Position numbers and translations under genes: made by a program. 64,000 bases of DNA from Tolypothrix sp. NIES-4075 (GTDB lineage: Bacteria > Cyanobacteriota > Cyanobacteriia > Cyanobacteriales > Nostocaceae): positions 683,955 to 747,954 of the forward strand of contig NZ_BDUC01000001.1 of assembly GCF_002218085.1 (NCBI RefSeq). Reading direction: 5' to 3'. A model generated the notes under the pieces. It did not search any database. It saw only the letters and a program-made list of their open reading frames with translations, and was not told the DNA's origin. Shown here in pieces: positions 1 through 8,923 of this stretch. Position 1 is the stretch's first letter; each line of letters opens with the position of its first letter.

Positions 1-551
1 ACCTGTTTCCAGTTAGTAATTTTGCCAGTGTAAATGTCTTTTAGCTGGGCGAGGGTTAAACCAGGGATATTAAGATTGGGATTAACTGCGATCGCAATGC
101 CATCAATTGCTACCGGGATTTCTTTTAAGGTCATGTTCAGTTGTTGCGCTTGCTGATATTCCTCTTGTTTAATTGAACGAGAAGACTGAGAAAAAGCTAA
201 TTGGTTACTTAACAACATCTTGATTCCAGATGTAGTACCAGGGGCACCTGTGGTCGGATCGGTGTAGCGTAACCGAAATTGCGGTTGGGCAGTTTGAATC
301 AGTGGGTCAATTTCTTTTCGGATAGATGCCCAAGTAGTGCTACCTCCATAGCTAAATAATCCAGAGGGAACCTTTGGCACTTGGGCAAAAGTGTCCGCTT
401 TTGATACGACTTGCGGGGATGAATTTTTGGGAAAATTGCTGATAACACCATTGTCATGCAACCACCAAAACACAACCCCCACCAATCCGAGTGTCATCGT
501 TAGAGCTAAAACTAAAACTGCTGTTTCATTAGCTTCTTTTTTTTGCGACAT
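1..551 (-). CDS. PstS-like phosphate-binding protein, membrane-anchored (partial, runs off left edge)
   Basis: Open reading frame starting at ATG 551-549 and still open at base 1, so only the first 183 residues are present. Residues 10-32 form one hydrophobic N-terminal segment without a lipobox cysteine, which suggests an uncleaved anchor. Residues 66-73 read SYGGSTTW, the start of a PstS-type periplasmic phosphate-binding fold, followed by a TSGIKML motif and a domain that aligns with family members up to the edge. The N-terminus (MSQKKEANETAVLVLALTM) is nearly the same as that of the next gene upstream, which encodes a different binding-protein class. It is the last of three minus-strand genes after a Ser/Thr kinase. 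I infer a sensing rather than a transport role because no permease or ATPase is visible, although the left flank is unseen. Confidence 0.8.
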   Translation of the reverse strand, partial: MSQKKEANETAVLVLALTMTLGLVGVVFWWLHDNGVISNFPKNSSPQVVSKADTFAQVPKVPSGLFSYGGSTTWASIRKEIDPLIQTAQPQFRLRYTDPTTGAPGTTSGIKMLLSNQLAFSQSSRSIKQEEYQQAQQLNMTLKEIPVAIDGIAIAVNPNLNIPGLTLAQLKDIYTGKITNWKQ

Positions 552-628
552 AATCGTTTATTTGATTTTTGTCTATACGTGCAATGTGACATTTTGCTGA
601 TGGTTATAGGTTAACGATTGGTTAATTT

Positions 629-2044
629 TTAATTTTTGATTGCAGATTGTGGTATTGGCACAAAATCATACCCAGTACGAGAACGAGTACCGGGAGCGAT
701 TTTTACAAGTTGAACTGGAGCATTGCGATCGCCTGATGCTAAAAACCGAATCGCACCAGAAGCACCAGTAGCAGAAAAGTTAGACGAGGTAAGTGCTTGC
801 TGTACCCCCTCGCGGTTTGGATTAAGTTCAATAGCGGCAATCAACGCTTTTGTCGCGTCATATGATAAAGCAGTTCGCCAATTCACATCAGCACCCCACA
901 ATTGCCGCGACTTTTGAGGAAAGTCTGAAGAAAGATTGCCATCAATATGCCAGGGAACTGCTACCACCATTCCTACAGCTTTCTCACGTCCAAGTTCTAA
1001 AGTTTTCAACATGTAAACATCATCTCCCCCAAGCATTGCTAACCGTTTATCGTTAACTTGAATTACTTGCAATGCTTTGTCGAGAGTATTAGCGTTAGCA
1101 GCTAACATCAAAACTTCTGCACCTTGCTTAATGGCTTGTTCTACACTTCTAGCCGCACTAAAATTTGCTTGGGACAAGTCAAATTCATTCGATACTTGTC
1201 CACCATTCAAAGACACAGATGAGACAAACTCAGATTTGAGCGATTGGCTGTAGTTACTTTGGGAATTGAAAAAAACCGCTGCATTTTTTTTCTGCAAGTT
1301 GTTTACCATGTAGTTGGCTAAACTTCTGGCAGCAATGAAATCACTAGTACAGGTACGAAAAACGTAAGGACTCAAGTTAGAAATCTTAACAGAAGTACTG
1401 GTGGGAGTGATGGCTACAAGTTTTCCAGAAGTATAAACAGTGCCTGCGGCTAAAGTTGCATCGCTGGTATTAGGACCAATTACACCTAATATTTCCTGAT
1501 TTTTAACTAACGTTGTAGCGATTTGCTTGGATATTTCCGGATTATCATCATCGTTGGCTATCCCTACCTTCAACTTCACTTTCTTAATGCCTCCAGAGGC
1601 ATTTATTTCATTTTGAGCCTGAGCGATACCGCGTAAAATTTCTAAAGAGGTATTTGGATCGTTACCAATGGGCAAAGATGTTGCAATTGTGTAGCTTTTT
1701 GCCGAGCCAATCCGGGCATTATTAAGAAATATCAACGCCTCTGGGTCGTTAGGGTTTAGTTTTAAAGCCGCTGTCAAAGGAGCGATCGCTTTTTCATAAC
1801 TTCCCCGTGCGATCGCTTCTACACCTTCTTTTTTAGCTGGGGCTATTTCCCCTGTAATTAAAGTTTTTTCCCCAAAACTAATTCGGTCTTTAATTGATTC
1901 TTGATTATTATTTGACTGTGAATTACGTAATGGTTGATTTTGTGGTATAATATTGTATTTAAATAACCACAAACCACCGCCGATAACTCCCAATGTAATT
2001 AACAAAGCCAAAACAAGAACAGTAGTTTCGTTCTTTTGGGACAT
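629..2044 (-). CDS. Membrane-anchored LivK-like (periplasmic binding protein type 1) ABC substrate-binding protein
   Basis: 471 residues from ATG 2044. Residues 8-29 are a hydrophobic anchor with no signal-peptidase or lipobox site. Residues 73-112 resemble a TPR pair (a YEKAIAPLTAALKLNPNDPEA-like helix-turn-helix). From about residue 118 the protein is a type-1 periplasmic binding protein of the branched-chain amino acid/amide (LivJ/LivK) class, with GIANDDDNPE and GVIGPNTSDAT strand-turn motifs. The gene sits 27 bp after the kinase gene and 77 bp before the PstS-like gene on the same strand, so the three are probably co-transcribed. No LIV permease genes are adjacent. The TPR plus binding domain plus anchor suggests a ligand-responsive partner of the kinase; this is inference. 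Confidence 0.85.
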   Translation of the reverse strand: MSQKNETTVLVLALLITLGVIGGGLWLFKYNIIPQNQPLRNSQSNNNQESIKDRISFGEKTLITGEIAPAKKEGVEAIARGSYEKAIAPLTAALKLNPNDPEALIFLNNARIGSAKSYTIATSLPIGNDPNTSLEILRGIAQAQNEINASGGIKKVKLKVGIANDDDNPEISKQIATTLVKNQEILGVIGPNTSDATLAAGTVYTSGKLVAITPTSTSVKISNLSPYVFRTCTSDFIAARSLANYMVNNLQKKNAAVFFNSQSNYSQSLKSEFVSSVSLNGGQVSNEFDLSQANFSAARSVEQAIKQGAEVLMLAANANTLDKALQVIQVNDKRLAMLGGDDVYMLKTLELGREKAVGMVVAVPWHIDGNLSSDFPQKSRQLWGADVNWRTALSYDATKALIAAIELNPNREGVQQALTSSNFSATGASGAIRFLASGDRNAPVQLVKIAPGTRSRTGYDFVPIPQSAIKN

Positions 2045-2071
2045 AAAATTTTTTAAATTAGTTAACTGTAT

Positions 2072-3505
2072 TTAAAATATCAAAGATAATAATTTATATA
2101 TCAAACGAAATATTGCTGTAACTGCAATGGCTATTAACCCGGCTGCAACTGCGAAAATTATCACTTGCCCAGAGGTTAGAGAAGTATGTAAAAAAGGGAT
2201 AAAATAAATAGCTAAAAAACTAATTACACCAATAATTAACAAATCAAGCTTTTCAATCCATCGTCGTGTTTGGGCAAAAATCAGTATTCCTAAAATTACG
2301 GCGGAAACAGCTAGAGTAATTATTGGCGATTTGAGTAGACTTAAAAGAGCGATCGCTATCAATGCACCCTCAAATCCACTAAACGCTGCACCACTTAACA
2401 ACTCAATTGTCGAAAATGCTGGTTTTGCTGGTGGTGGGGGAACAATCGGTGCTTGTGGTGGTTGCGTTTGTGACGATAACTTTGGTACAGTTGCTTTTGA
2501 GGGACGCAGTTGTGTTGGGGGTATAGAAAGTGAATCTAACGCGGAAAGAACCTCTTGTGCTGACTGAAAGCGTTGATTTGCGGCTGGCAAAAGCATTCTA
2601 TCTAAAATATCAGCCAAGCCTGAATTGATAGATACAAGCGATCGCCATTTCCACTGGTTGCTATAACCATCAAATAGCTGATTTGCTTCCTGCTTTGTCA
2701 GTAAGGTGAGAATTGTTACAGCTAAAGCATATAAATCTGTAGAGGGATATACTTGACCTCCAGACATTTGTTCGGGAGGTGCAAATCCCATAGAATATAT
2801 TCCGGTAGAACTACCAAACCCAGTTGGGGCATTAGTTACTTGCTTAACTGCGCCAAAATCGAGCAAGTATAATTTGCCGTGGCGATGCTCCGAAGGGGAG
2901 CCGCCCAAGGGGCGATCGCGCATAATGTTAGAGGGTTTAATGTCTCTGTGGATAATGCCTTCATTGTGGACAAACTTTAGCACTTTGAGAATTTCTCGCA
3001 GTACTTCTAAGGCTTCTTCTTCAGTGAATTGATTTCTTTGAGCTAATTCTTCCTCTAAATTTTGTCCATCAATATATTCTTGTACCAAATAAAAAAATTG
3101 TTCTTGCTGTTCTGATTGCCAGCTTTTAACTGTTATTTCAAAATAAGCAAATAAGTCAGGAATTTGCTCGTTTTGGTTGCCGATTTGCGCTAAAACATCT
3201 GCTTCTCGTTCAAACAACTGTTGCGCTAGTTGCAGTTGAGTTGAAGTTAAATTGCCCGCAGGTTGGAATTGCTTAACTACACATTGACGCATACCGGGAA
3301 TTCGGCGATCGCGTGCCAAAAAAGCGGCTCCAAACCCCCCTCTACCCAGCAACTTCAGCGGTACATATCGTCCATCCAGTAACAGCGGCATTCCACAAGT
3401 AGTGCAGTATTTTTGCTGTACTGTTTTCAAAGTTGTGTTATCGTCTAAATCCGTAAAATAATTTTGTGGGCGAGGGCAGCGTGGACGAGTGCAGTAAACT
3501 TCCAT
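2072..3505 (-). CDS. Serine/threonine protein kinase with N-terminal zinc ribbon and C-terminal membrane domain
   Basis: 477 residues from ATG 3505; the frame extends nine codons further to a TTG, but the ATG fits the family start MEVYC. C5, C10, C34 and C37 form a probable zinc ribbon. The Hanks kinase domain follows: glycine loop GRGGFG at 54-59, ATP lysine K78, catalytic HRDIKPSN at 186-193, and DFG at 216-218. A proline-rich linker leads to four hydrophobic segments after about residue 365, so the kinase faces the cytoplasm from the plasma or thylakoid membrane. Residues 199-210 are an extra loop encoded by a dispersed repeat (see the separate entry). It leads a likely operon with two binding-protein genes. 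Substrates are unknown. Confidence 0.92.
   Translation of the reverse strand: MEVYCTRPRCPRPQNYFTDLDDNTTLKTVQQKYCTTCGMPLLLDGRYVPLKLLGRGGFGAAFLARDRRIPGMRQCVVKQFQPAGNLTSTQLQLAQQLFEREADVLAQIGNQNEQIPDLFAYFEITVKSWQSEQQEQFFYLVQEYIDGQNLEEELAQRNQFTEEEALEVLREILKVLKFVHNEGIIHRDIKPSNIMRDRPLGGSPSEHRHGKLYLLDFGAVKQVTNAPTGFGSSTGIYSMGFAPPEQMSGGQVYPSTDLYALAVTILTLLTKQEANQLFDGYSNQWKWRSLVSINSGLADILDRMLLPAANQRFQSAQEVLSALDSLSIPPTQLRPSKATVPKLSSQTQPPQAPIVPPPPAKPAFSTIELLSGAAFSGFEGALIAIALLSLLKSPIITLAVSAVILGILIFAQTRRWIEKLDLLIIGVISFLAIYFIPFLHTSLTSGQVIIFAVAAGLIAIAVTAIFRLIYKLLSLIF
2881..2921. repeat. Small dispersed GC-rich repeat inserted in-frame in the kinase gene
   Basis: A 41-bp GC-rich stretch (GGCGATGCTCCGAAGGGGAG, then GCCGCCC and a HIP1-containing end) resembles intergenic small dispersed repeats of Nostocales. 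It codes the extra residues PLGGSPSEHRHG between the catalytic loop and the DFG motif, where related kinases have only a few residues. The reading frame is kept. Confidence 0.6.
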
Positions 3506-3756
3506 TTTTTTGGTTTGTTGTCCGAGGTCCAAGACAATAGTCCGAAGTCAAAAGTCAAAAGATATTAAAAGAGCGAATATTTACCTTTAAAAGGACACGG
3601 GAAAAAGCGGTGGAAATTATCCACCTAACGGTTGCGCCACTATTTTTGTACAGGGTTTTGCCCGAAGCGAATTTTCCTTCAAGATACGCATCTACATCAG
3701 TGTCCTAGTTTTGACTTTTGACCCTTGAATGAGTGACTCTTGACAAAATCTTAGCT

Positions 3757-4761
3757 TTAATCAGAGCTTGGCATCGCTATATCCAATGTACTTACGACTA
3801 TGTTTTTTGGTGATGATTTTAACACATCTTGATTCCATCCTGGGGTGGCGAACTGAGGCAAAATTTCTCGGCTAAAGGCTTCAGCTGCCTTTGATCTATA
3901 CCGATTGGGATTAAAAATTAGCCACAGTGTCCGCTTTACAACAACGCCTTCAATTGCAGCGCGGTGTAGCACACCCATTTGTAATTCTTTAACGATCGCA
4001 CTAGTAGAAACAAAGGCAGCCCCCAAGCCAGATTGCACGGCATTTTTAATTGCTTCTATGGAATTGAGTTCCATTTCAAATTTAAAACGCCTTGCATCAA
4101 TATCGTTGCGTGCTAGCACTTGGTCAATTACCTTGCGAATAGTAGATTGAGAATCGAGAGCAATGAATTGTAATTTATATAGGTCTTCTTTTTGAATCGT
4201 TTCTAGTTTGGCAAAAGGATGAAAAACAGGTAAAATCAGCGCTAGCTCATCCTCGGCGTAAGGAATAATTTCCAAAGATTCTGCCAGTTCGCCCGGAATC
4301 TCGCCGCCGATGATTGCTAAATCTACCTGTCCGTTAGCGACACTCCAGGCTGTCCGACGGGTAGAGTGGACATGCAATTGCACCGCCACATCTGAATATT
4401 TTTGTCGGAACATGCCAATCATTCTCGGTAACAGATAAGTGCCAGTAGTTTGAGAAGCACCGACAATTAAAGTTCCGCCTTGGAGATTTTGTAAATCTTC
4501 GATAGCGCGGCAAGTTTCTTGACATAGGGTGAGAATTTTTTCACCGTAACTCAGAAGTAAATGTCCCGCTTCGGTTAATTGTGCGCGACGTCCTCCACGG
4601 TCGAATAAAGGTACATCTAGTTGCCGTTCTAAGTTTTGAACTTGTAAACTCACAGCGGGCTGAGAGACGTAGAGGCTATCAGCGGCACGCTTAAAGCTTC
4701 CTTCTACGGCGATCGCTTTGAGAATACGCAATTGATCTAAAGTGAAAGGAAGGTCAGACAT
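3757..4761 (-). CDS. rbcR: LysR-family regulator of RuBisCO/carbon genes (RbcR type)
   Basis: 334 residues from ATG 4761. A winged helix-turn-helix occupies about residues 6-65 (TLDQLRILKAIAVEGSFKRA, then SQPAVSLQVQNLE). The LysR substrate-binding domain follows at about 95-300, with GASQTTGTYLLP as its first strand-loop. The N-terminus DLPFTLDQLRILK is characteristic of cyanobacterial and plastid RbcR/Ycf30. It is transcribed divergently from the Z-ISO-like gene across 222 bp, and ndhF lies beyond. The order rbcR, NnrU/Z-ISO, ndhF, ndhD is as I recall it in Nostoc relatives. Binding a Calvin-cycle metabolite and autoregulation from the divergent gap are inferred from the family. Confidence 0.9.
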   Translation of the reverse strand: MSDLPFTLDQLRILKAIAVEGSFKRAADSLYVSQPAVSLQVQNLERQLDVPLFDRGGRRAQLTEAGHLLLSYGEKILTLCQETCRAIEDLQNLQGGTLIVGASQTTGTYLLPRMIGMFRQKYSDVAVQLHVHSTRRTAWSVANGQVDLAIIGGEIPGELAESLEIIPYAEDELALILPVFHPFAKLETIQKEDLYKLQFIALDSQSTIRKVIDQVLARNDIDARRFKFEMELNSIEAIKNAVQSGLGAAFVSTSAIVKELQMGVLHRAAIEGVVVKRTLWLIFNPNRYRSKAAEAFSREILPQFATPGWNQDVLKSSPKNIVVSTLDIAMPSSD

Positions 4762-4983
4762 AAGGCTAAACCCACAAAACGCATGAGCATGAGCAGCAGT
4801 TGCAGCAAAAAACTAGCACCAATCCGCTGAAAATGGCGAACAGTGCAATTTATTGCTTCTTAAACTTGGAGCTTTAATCGAAAAAGACAGTAGCACAACA
4901 TCTTGACGAAAGTCCCCTTTTGAATACTTTGTGGTATTGGTTGTACTTAATTAACTTTTCTTTAAATTACTTCACCTGTGTAT

Positions 4984-5706
4984 ATGATGTTGAGCACTTG
5001 GTTAACCAACAGTCATTTTGTCATGTTGGGGTTACAACTAGTTTTTGCGATCGCCCACAGTGGAGGAGCAGCCTTGCGTCCGTGGGCAGAAAAACAAATT
5101 GGACCAAGGCTTTATCGCATTTTCTTCGCGTTACTCAGCCTGCCTTTAGCCGTAATCTTAATCGTTTACTTTATTAACCACCGTTATGATGGCTGGCAAC
5201 TTTGGCAAGTCCAAGGTGTGCCGGGAATAAAGGCAGTAGTTTGGGTGCTTTCAGCGATTTCGTTTTTGTTTTTGTATCCGGCTACATTCAATCTACTAGA
5301 AATTGCAGCCATTCAAAAGCCCTCCGTCCACCTCTACGAAACGGGCATTATTCGGATTACCCGTCATCCGCAGATGGTGGGGCAGATAATTTGGTGTGTT
5401 GCTCATACCCTTTGGCTCGGTACCAGCTTTACTCTTGTTACTTCGGTGGGGTTAGTGCTGCATCACTTATTTGGAGTTTGGCATGGCGATCGCCGTTTAA
5501 CATCGCGTTACGGGGAAGCCTTTGAAATCGTCAAACAGCGAACTTCAATTATTCCTTTTTTAGCTGTTGGAGATCGCCGTCAATCTCTTAAATGGCAAGA
5601 ATTTCTCCGCCCCGCTTACCTGGGAGTCGCTGCTTTTATCGCTCTACTTTGGTGGTCACACCCCCTATTGATTCAGGCGAGTAGTAAGGTACAATGGTTA
5701 TTTTAG
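4984..5706 (+). CDS. 15-cis-zeta-carotene isomerase-like (Z-ISO/NnrU family) membrane protein
   Basis: 240 residues from ATG 4984; GTG 4978 and ATG 4987 are alternatives. It has five or six transmembrane segments. The sequence is closer to plant Z-ISO than to generic NnrU: YFINHRYDGWQLWQVQG, ETGIIRITRHPQMVGQ and HHLFGVWHGDRR are strongly plastid-like. Z-ISO is a heme b enzyme that isomerises the 15-cis bond of tri-cis zeta-carotene between the phytoene and zeta-carotene desaturase steps. Histidines 25, 66, 128 and 141 have the same spacing as the four conserved histidines I recall in maize Z-ISO (150, 191, 253, 266), including both proposed heme ligands. It sits between rbcR and the thioredoxin/ndhF genes. 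Many pipelines would label it simply NnrU. Confidence 0.85.
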   Translation: MMLSTWLTNSHFVMLGLQLVFAIAHSGGAALRPWAEKQIGPRLYRIFFALLSLPLAVILIVYFINHRYDGWQLWQVQGVPGIKAVVWVLSAISFLFLYPATFNLLEIAAIQKPSVHLYETGIIRITRHPQMVGQIIWCVAHTLWLGTSFTLVTSVGLVLHHLFGVWHGDRRLTSRYGEAFEIVKQRTSIIPFLAVGDRRQSLKWQEFLRPAYLGVAAFIALLWWSHPLLIQASSKVQWLF

Positions 5707-5934
5707 GTAGACCCCAATAGCAGTAACCAGCAATTGAAAGTAAATAGATGAAGATTTCATCTTCTCAATTGCTATCCAATTCCCTGTAGGATTGGTTAAA
5801 ACAGCTGTCAGTGGGGAACGCGATGTCGAGAGCGAGATTTGAGATTGGTAATTGCAAGTCTTTTACCAAAGTAAAAATTAGATGACAAAACAGTTTAAAA
5901 TCTCTCCCCAGAGGCAGTCAGGAGTTGAAAATCT

Positions 5935-5969
5935 AAAAAAGCCACCGTGAAACTCGCGCTGGCTTTTTT
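5935..5969 (+). terminator. Rho-independent terminator after the Z-ISO-like gene
   Basis: Perfect 10-bp stem AAAAAAGCCA / TGGCTTTTTT with a 15-nt loop, ending in a T run. The A run on the other side makes it potentially bidirectional. It lies within the 403-bp gap between the Z-ISO-like and thioredoxin genes; apart from it I see only AT-rich sequence there. Confidence 0.8.
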
Positions 5970-6109
5970 ATCAGCGCAAAATAAACGCGCTTGTTTTTCG
6001 CATAATTATTTGTGCTCTGGAACAGTCTATTTGCAGAACCGTATTGAAGCGCCAAATCTTTCTGCTGATGGCTAGTTTGATATAAAAACCCTGTAATTGT
6101 AGAGGCATC

Positions 6110-6496
6110 ATGGTGTTGTTGGTTAGTGAGCGGACATTTAATCAAGAAGTTTTAGAATCTCCAATTCCTGTTTTAGTAAATTTTGAAGCGCCTTGGTGCG
6201 GCTTATGTCGTATAATCCAGCCGCTGTTGTTGCAGTTTAAAACTCAATGTGGCGAAGAAATAAAATTGGTTGGAGTTAACGCCGATCAAAATTTCAAACT
6301 TTCTACCGCTTATCGGCTAAAATCACTGCCAACTTTACTGTTGATAGAAAATGGTATCGTCCGGGAACGTCTAGACTGTTTTCGTGGACGAGACGATTTA
6401 CGCCAAGCACTAGAAGAAATCAAACTTAGTTATACTAATCGCCCTAAAACCTACAGCACCGCAAAAACAGCCGATTTAGGCTGCCGAACGGCGTAA
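6110..6496 (+). CDS. Thioredoxin-family protein with WCGLC active site
   Basis: 128 residues from ATG 6110, preceded by AGAGG as a plausible ribosome-binding site. It has a single thioredoxin fold: the active site WCGLC spans residues 29-33 (canonical WCGPC has Pro where Leu32 is here), and the cis-proline region reads SLPTLLLIENG. The last 25 residues (NRPKTYSTAKTADLGCRTA) are a low-complexity tail that ends just where the G-rich tandem array begins. It lies upstream of ndhF in the same orientation, 339 bp away. It probably acts as a disulfide oxidoreductase. The Leu substitution should change redox potential or partner choice (inference). Confidence 0.88.
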   Translation: MVLLVSERTFNQEVLESPIPVLVNFEAPWCGLCRIIQPLLLQFKTQCGEEIKLVGVNADQNFKLSTAYRLKSLPTLLLIENGIVRERLDCFRGRDDLRQALEEIKLSYTNRPKTYSTAKTADLGCRTA

Positions 6497-6497
6497 A

Positions 6498-6577
6498 GAC
6501 AAGGGGACAGGGGACAAGGGGACAAGGAGGACAAGGAGGACAAGGAGGACAAGGAGGACAAGGAGACAAGGAGACAA
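6498..6577. repeat. GACAAGGAG short tandem repeat array
   Basis: About nine imperfect copies of a 9-nt unit (GACAAGGAG, with GACAAGGGG variants) begin at the stop codon of the thioredoxin gene. A C-rich stretch of the opposite bias follows at 6583-6670, so the two halves can pair. The 339-bp gap to ndhF otherwise holds only the ndhF leader. Same repeat class as the array inside the glycosyltransferase gene at 28370-28503. Confidence 0.85.
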
Positions 6578-6835
6578 TTCTTTCTCCCCATCCCCCCTCC
6601 CCCCACGCCAGTCGCCTCAAACTCCTCCACCCCCGCAAAGCGCTGGCTCCTCTCCCCATCTCCCCAGCCCCCAAATCTAAAACCATGCTTAATTACCTCA
6701 CCTAACAACCGTCGGGTGGGGTATTTTATGCTAAAAGGTGTGTGTCACAATTATTAACAGTTGCGACCTGGACAGATGCCTTTGGGCAAAACTGTCAAGA
6801 GCGAACGTGAAGAATTATAAATGTAGGCGTCAGTG

Positions 6836-8917
6836 ATGGAAGTTATCTATCAGTATGCTTGGCTGATTCCGGTATTACCTCTTTTTGGGGCAATGCTGGT
6901 CGGTCTAGGGTTAATCTCGATGAATCAGGTGACAAACGCAGCCAGAAAGCTAAACGCGGCGTTTATTATCTCCCTGGTGGGGATAGCAATGGGGCTGTCG
7001 TTTGCCTTGCTGTGGAGTCAACTTCAAGGACATGCGCCTTATATCCGCACTATAGAATGGGCGGCTGCTGGCAATTTTCACCTGAACATGGGCTACACTA
7101 TTGACCACCTAACAGCCCTGATGCTGGTGATTGTGACAACGGTAGCCTTCTTGGTCATGGTGTACACCGATGGCTACATGGCTCACGACCCAGGATATGT
7201 AAGGTTTTACGCTTATCTCAGCTTATTTGGCTCTTCAATGCTGGGTTTGGTGGTCAGCCCCAACTTAGTACAGATTTATATATTCTGGGAACTAGTCGGG
7301 ATGTGTTCTTACTTGCTGGTCGGGTTTTGGTACGATCGCAAGTCAGCAGCAGATGCAGCCCAAAAAGCATTTGTCACCAACCGCGTGGGTGACTTTGGTT
7401 TGCTGTTGGGTATTTTAGGGCTTTACTGGGCGACAGGAAGCTTTGATTTTGGTGTGATGGGCGATCGCCTCGCACAACTTGTAGAATCAGGTTCGATCAG
7501 CAATGCCCTTGCTATCCTGTTTGCGATTTTAGTATTTCTGGGTCCGGTAGCTAAATCAGCGCAATTCCCTTTGCATGTGTGGCTACCCGATGCGATGGAA
7601 GGTCCCACCCCCATTTCTGCCTTAATCCACGCAGCAACAATGGTGGCGGCGGGTGTTTTCCTCATCGCCCGGATGTACCCAGTTTTTGAAGATGTCCCGG
7701 CGGCAATGAACGTCATTGCTTATACTGGGGCATTCACCGCCTTTTTGGGGGCAACAATTGCCATAACCCAAAACGATATCAAAAAGGGTTTAGCTTACTC
7801 TACCATCTCCCAACTCGGTTACATGGTGATGGCGATGGGAGTAGGCGCTTACTCTGCCGGACTTTTCCACCTAATGACTCACGCCTACTTTAAGGCGATG
7901 CTGTTCTTAGGTTCTGGTTCGGTAATTCACGGGATGGAAGGTGTCGTTGGGCACGACCCCGTTTTGGCGCAGGATATGCGCTTGATGGGGGGACTGCGGA
8001 AGTACATGCCATTTACCGCAATTACCTTCTTTATTGGTTGCTTGGCAATTTCCGGTATTCCACCTTTTGCAGGTTTCTGGTCAAAAGATGAAATTTTGGG
8101 ACAAGCTTTTGAGGCTAGCCCATTTCTCTGGTTTGTCGGCTGGTTAACTGCTGGCATTACTGCTTTTTACATGTTTAGAATGTATTTCTCGACATTTGAA
8201 GGCAGTTTTAGAGGCAATGACCAGAAAATCAAGCAAAAACTGAAGAAAGCAGCCACAATCGTTCTGGAATTAGAGACAGAAGCAGTAGCAACCCCTGTTT
8301 TTGGTCCAGGGGCGATGAAACATGGCGAATTAGAAGCACATGACTCCCACGGGCATCATAGCGATTCTCCTCACGAATCGCCGTGGACAATGACTTTGCC
8401 TTTAGTGGTGCTGGCGATTCCTTCGATGTTGATTGGTTTGGTGGGAACACCTTACGCCAACTACTTTGAAGAATTTATCTTTCCTCCCAGCGAAACCCTC
8501 GCAGAAGTGATGGAAAAATCCGCCGAATTCAACCCGACGGAATTTTACATTATGGCGGGAAATTCAGTCGGAATCGCTTTGATTGGGATTACATTGGCTT
8601 CGCTGATGTATCTGTGGCGCAAGATTGATCCTAGTGCGATCGCCGAAAAAATCAAACCGCTTTACGAGCTATCTCTTAACAAGTGGTATTTTGATGACAT
8701 TTACCATCGTGTCTTTGTCCTCGGCTTGCGTCGCGTAGCCAGACAAGTCATGGAAGTTGACTTCCGCGTTGTCGATGGTGCTGTTAACCTGACAGGCTTT
8801 TTCACCCTAGTTAGTGGTGAAGGTTTGAAATACCTAGAAAATGGTCGCGCTCAATTCTATGCCTTGATTGTGTTTGGGGCGGTTTTGGGCTTAGTGATTG
8901 TCTTTGGTGTCACCTGA
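6836..8917 (+). CDS. ndhF: NAD(P)H-quinone oxidoreductase subunit 5 (NdhF1)
   Basis: 693 residues from ATG 6836; the in-frame GTG at 6833 is less likely because cyanobacterial NdhF1 begins MEVIYQ. This is a large antiporter-like membrane subunit of the thylakoid NDH-1 complex, with about 14-16 transmembrane helices. The conserved proton-channel core includes IFWELVGMCSYLL, HVWLPDAMEGPTPISALIHA and GLAYSTISQLGYM. A His-rich hydrophilic loop (about residues 465-520) and the C-terminal lateral helix NKWYFDDIYHRVFV are typical of NdhF1. It functions with NdhD1 in cyclic electron flow and respiration. ndhD lies 1.5 kb downstream rather than directly adjacent. Two consecutive terminators follow the gene. 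Confidence 0.97.
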   Translation: MEVIYQYAWLIPVLPLFGAMLVGLGLISMNQVTNAARKLNAAFIISLVGIAMGLSFALLWSQLQGHAPYIRTIEWAAAGNFHLNMGYTIDHLTALMLVIVTTVAFLVMVYTDGYMAHDPGYVRFYAYLSLFGSSMLGLVVSPNLVQIYIFWELVGMCSYLLVGFWYDRKSAADAAQKAFVTNRVGDFGLLLGILGLYWATGSFDFGVMGDRLAQLVESGSISNALAILFAILVFLGPVAKSAQFPLHVWLPDAMEGPTPISALIHAATMVAAGVFLIARMYPVFEDVPAAMNVIAYTGAFTAFLGATIAITQNDIKKGLAYSTISQLGYMVMAMGVGAYSAGLFHLMTHAYFKAMLFLGSGSVIHGMEGVVGHDPVLAQDMRLMGGLRKYMPFTAITFFIGCLAISGIPPFAGFWSKDEILGQAFEASPFLWFVGWLTAGITAFYMFRMYFSTFEGSFRGNDQKIKQKLKKAATIVLELETEAVATPVFGPGAMKHGELEAHDSHGHHSDSPHESPWTMTLPLVVLAIPSMLIGLVGTPYANYFEEFIFPPSETLAEVMEKSAEFNPTEFYIMAGNSVGIALIGITLASLMYLWRKIDPSAIAEKIKPLYELSLNKWYFDDIYHRVFVLGLRRVARQVMEVDFRVVDGAVNLTGFFTLVSGEGLKYLENGRAQFYALIVFGAVLGLVIVFGVT

Positions 8918-8923
8918 TTTTCA

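Noticed and set aside
6444..6708. Two overlapping minus-strand open frames (80 and 85 codons)
   Set aside because: They translate the GACAAGGAG/C-rich array into Pro-Cys or Ser-Leu repeats and overlap the thioredoxin gene end.
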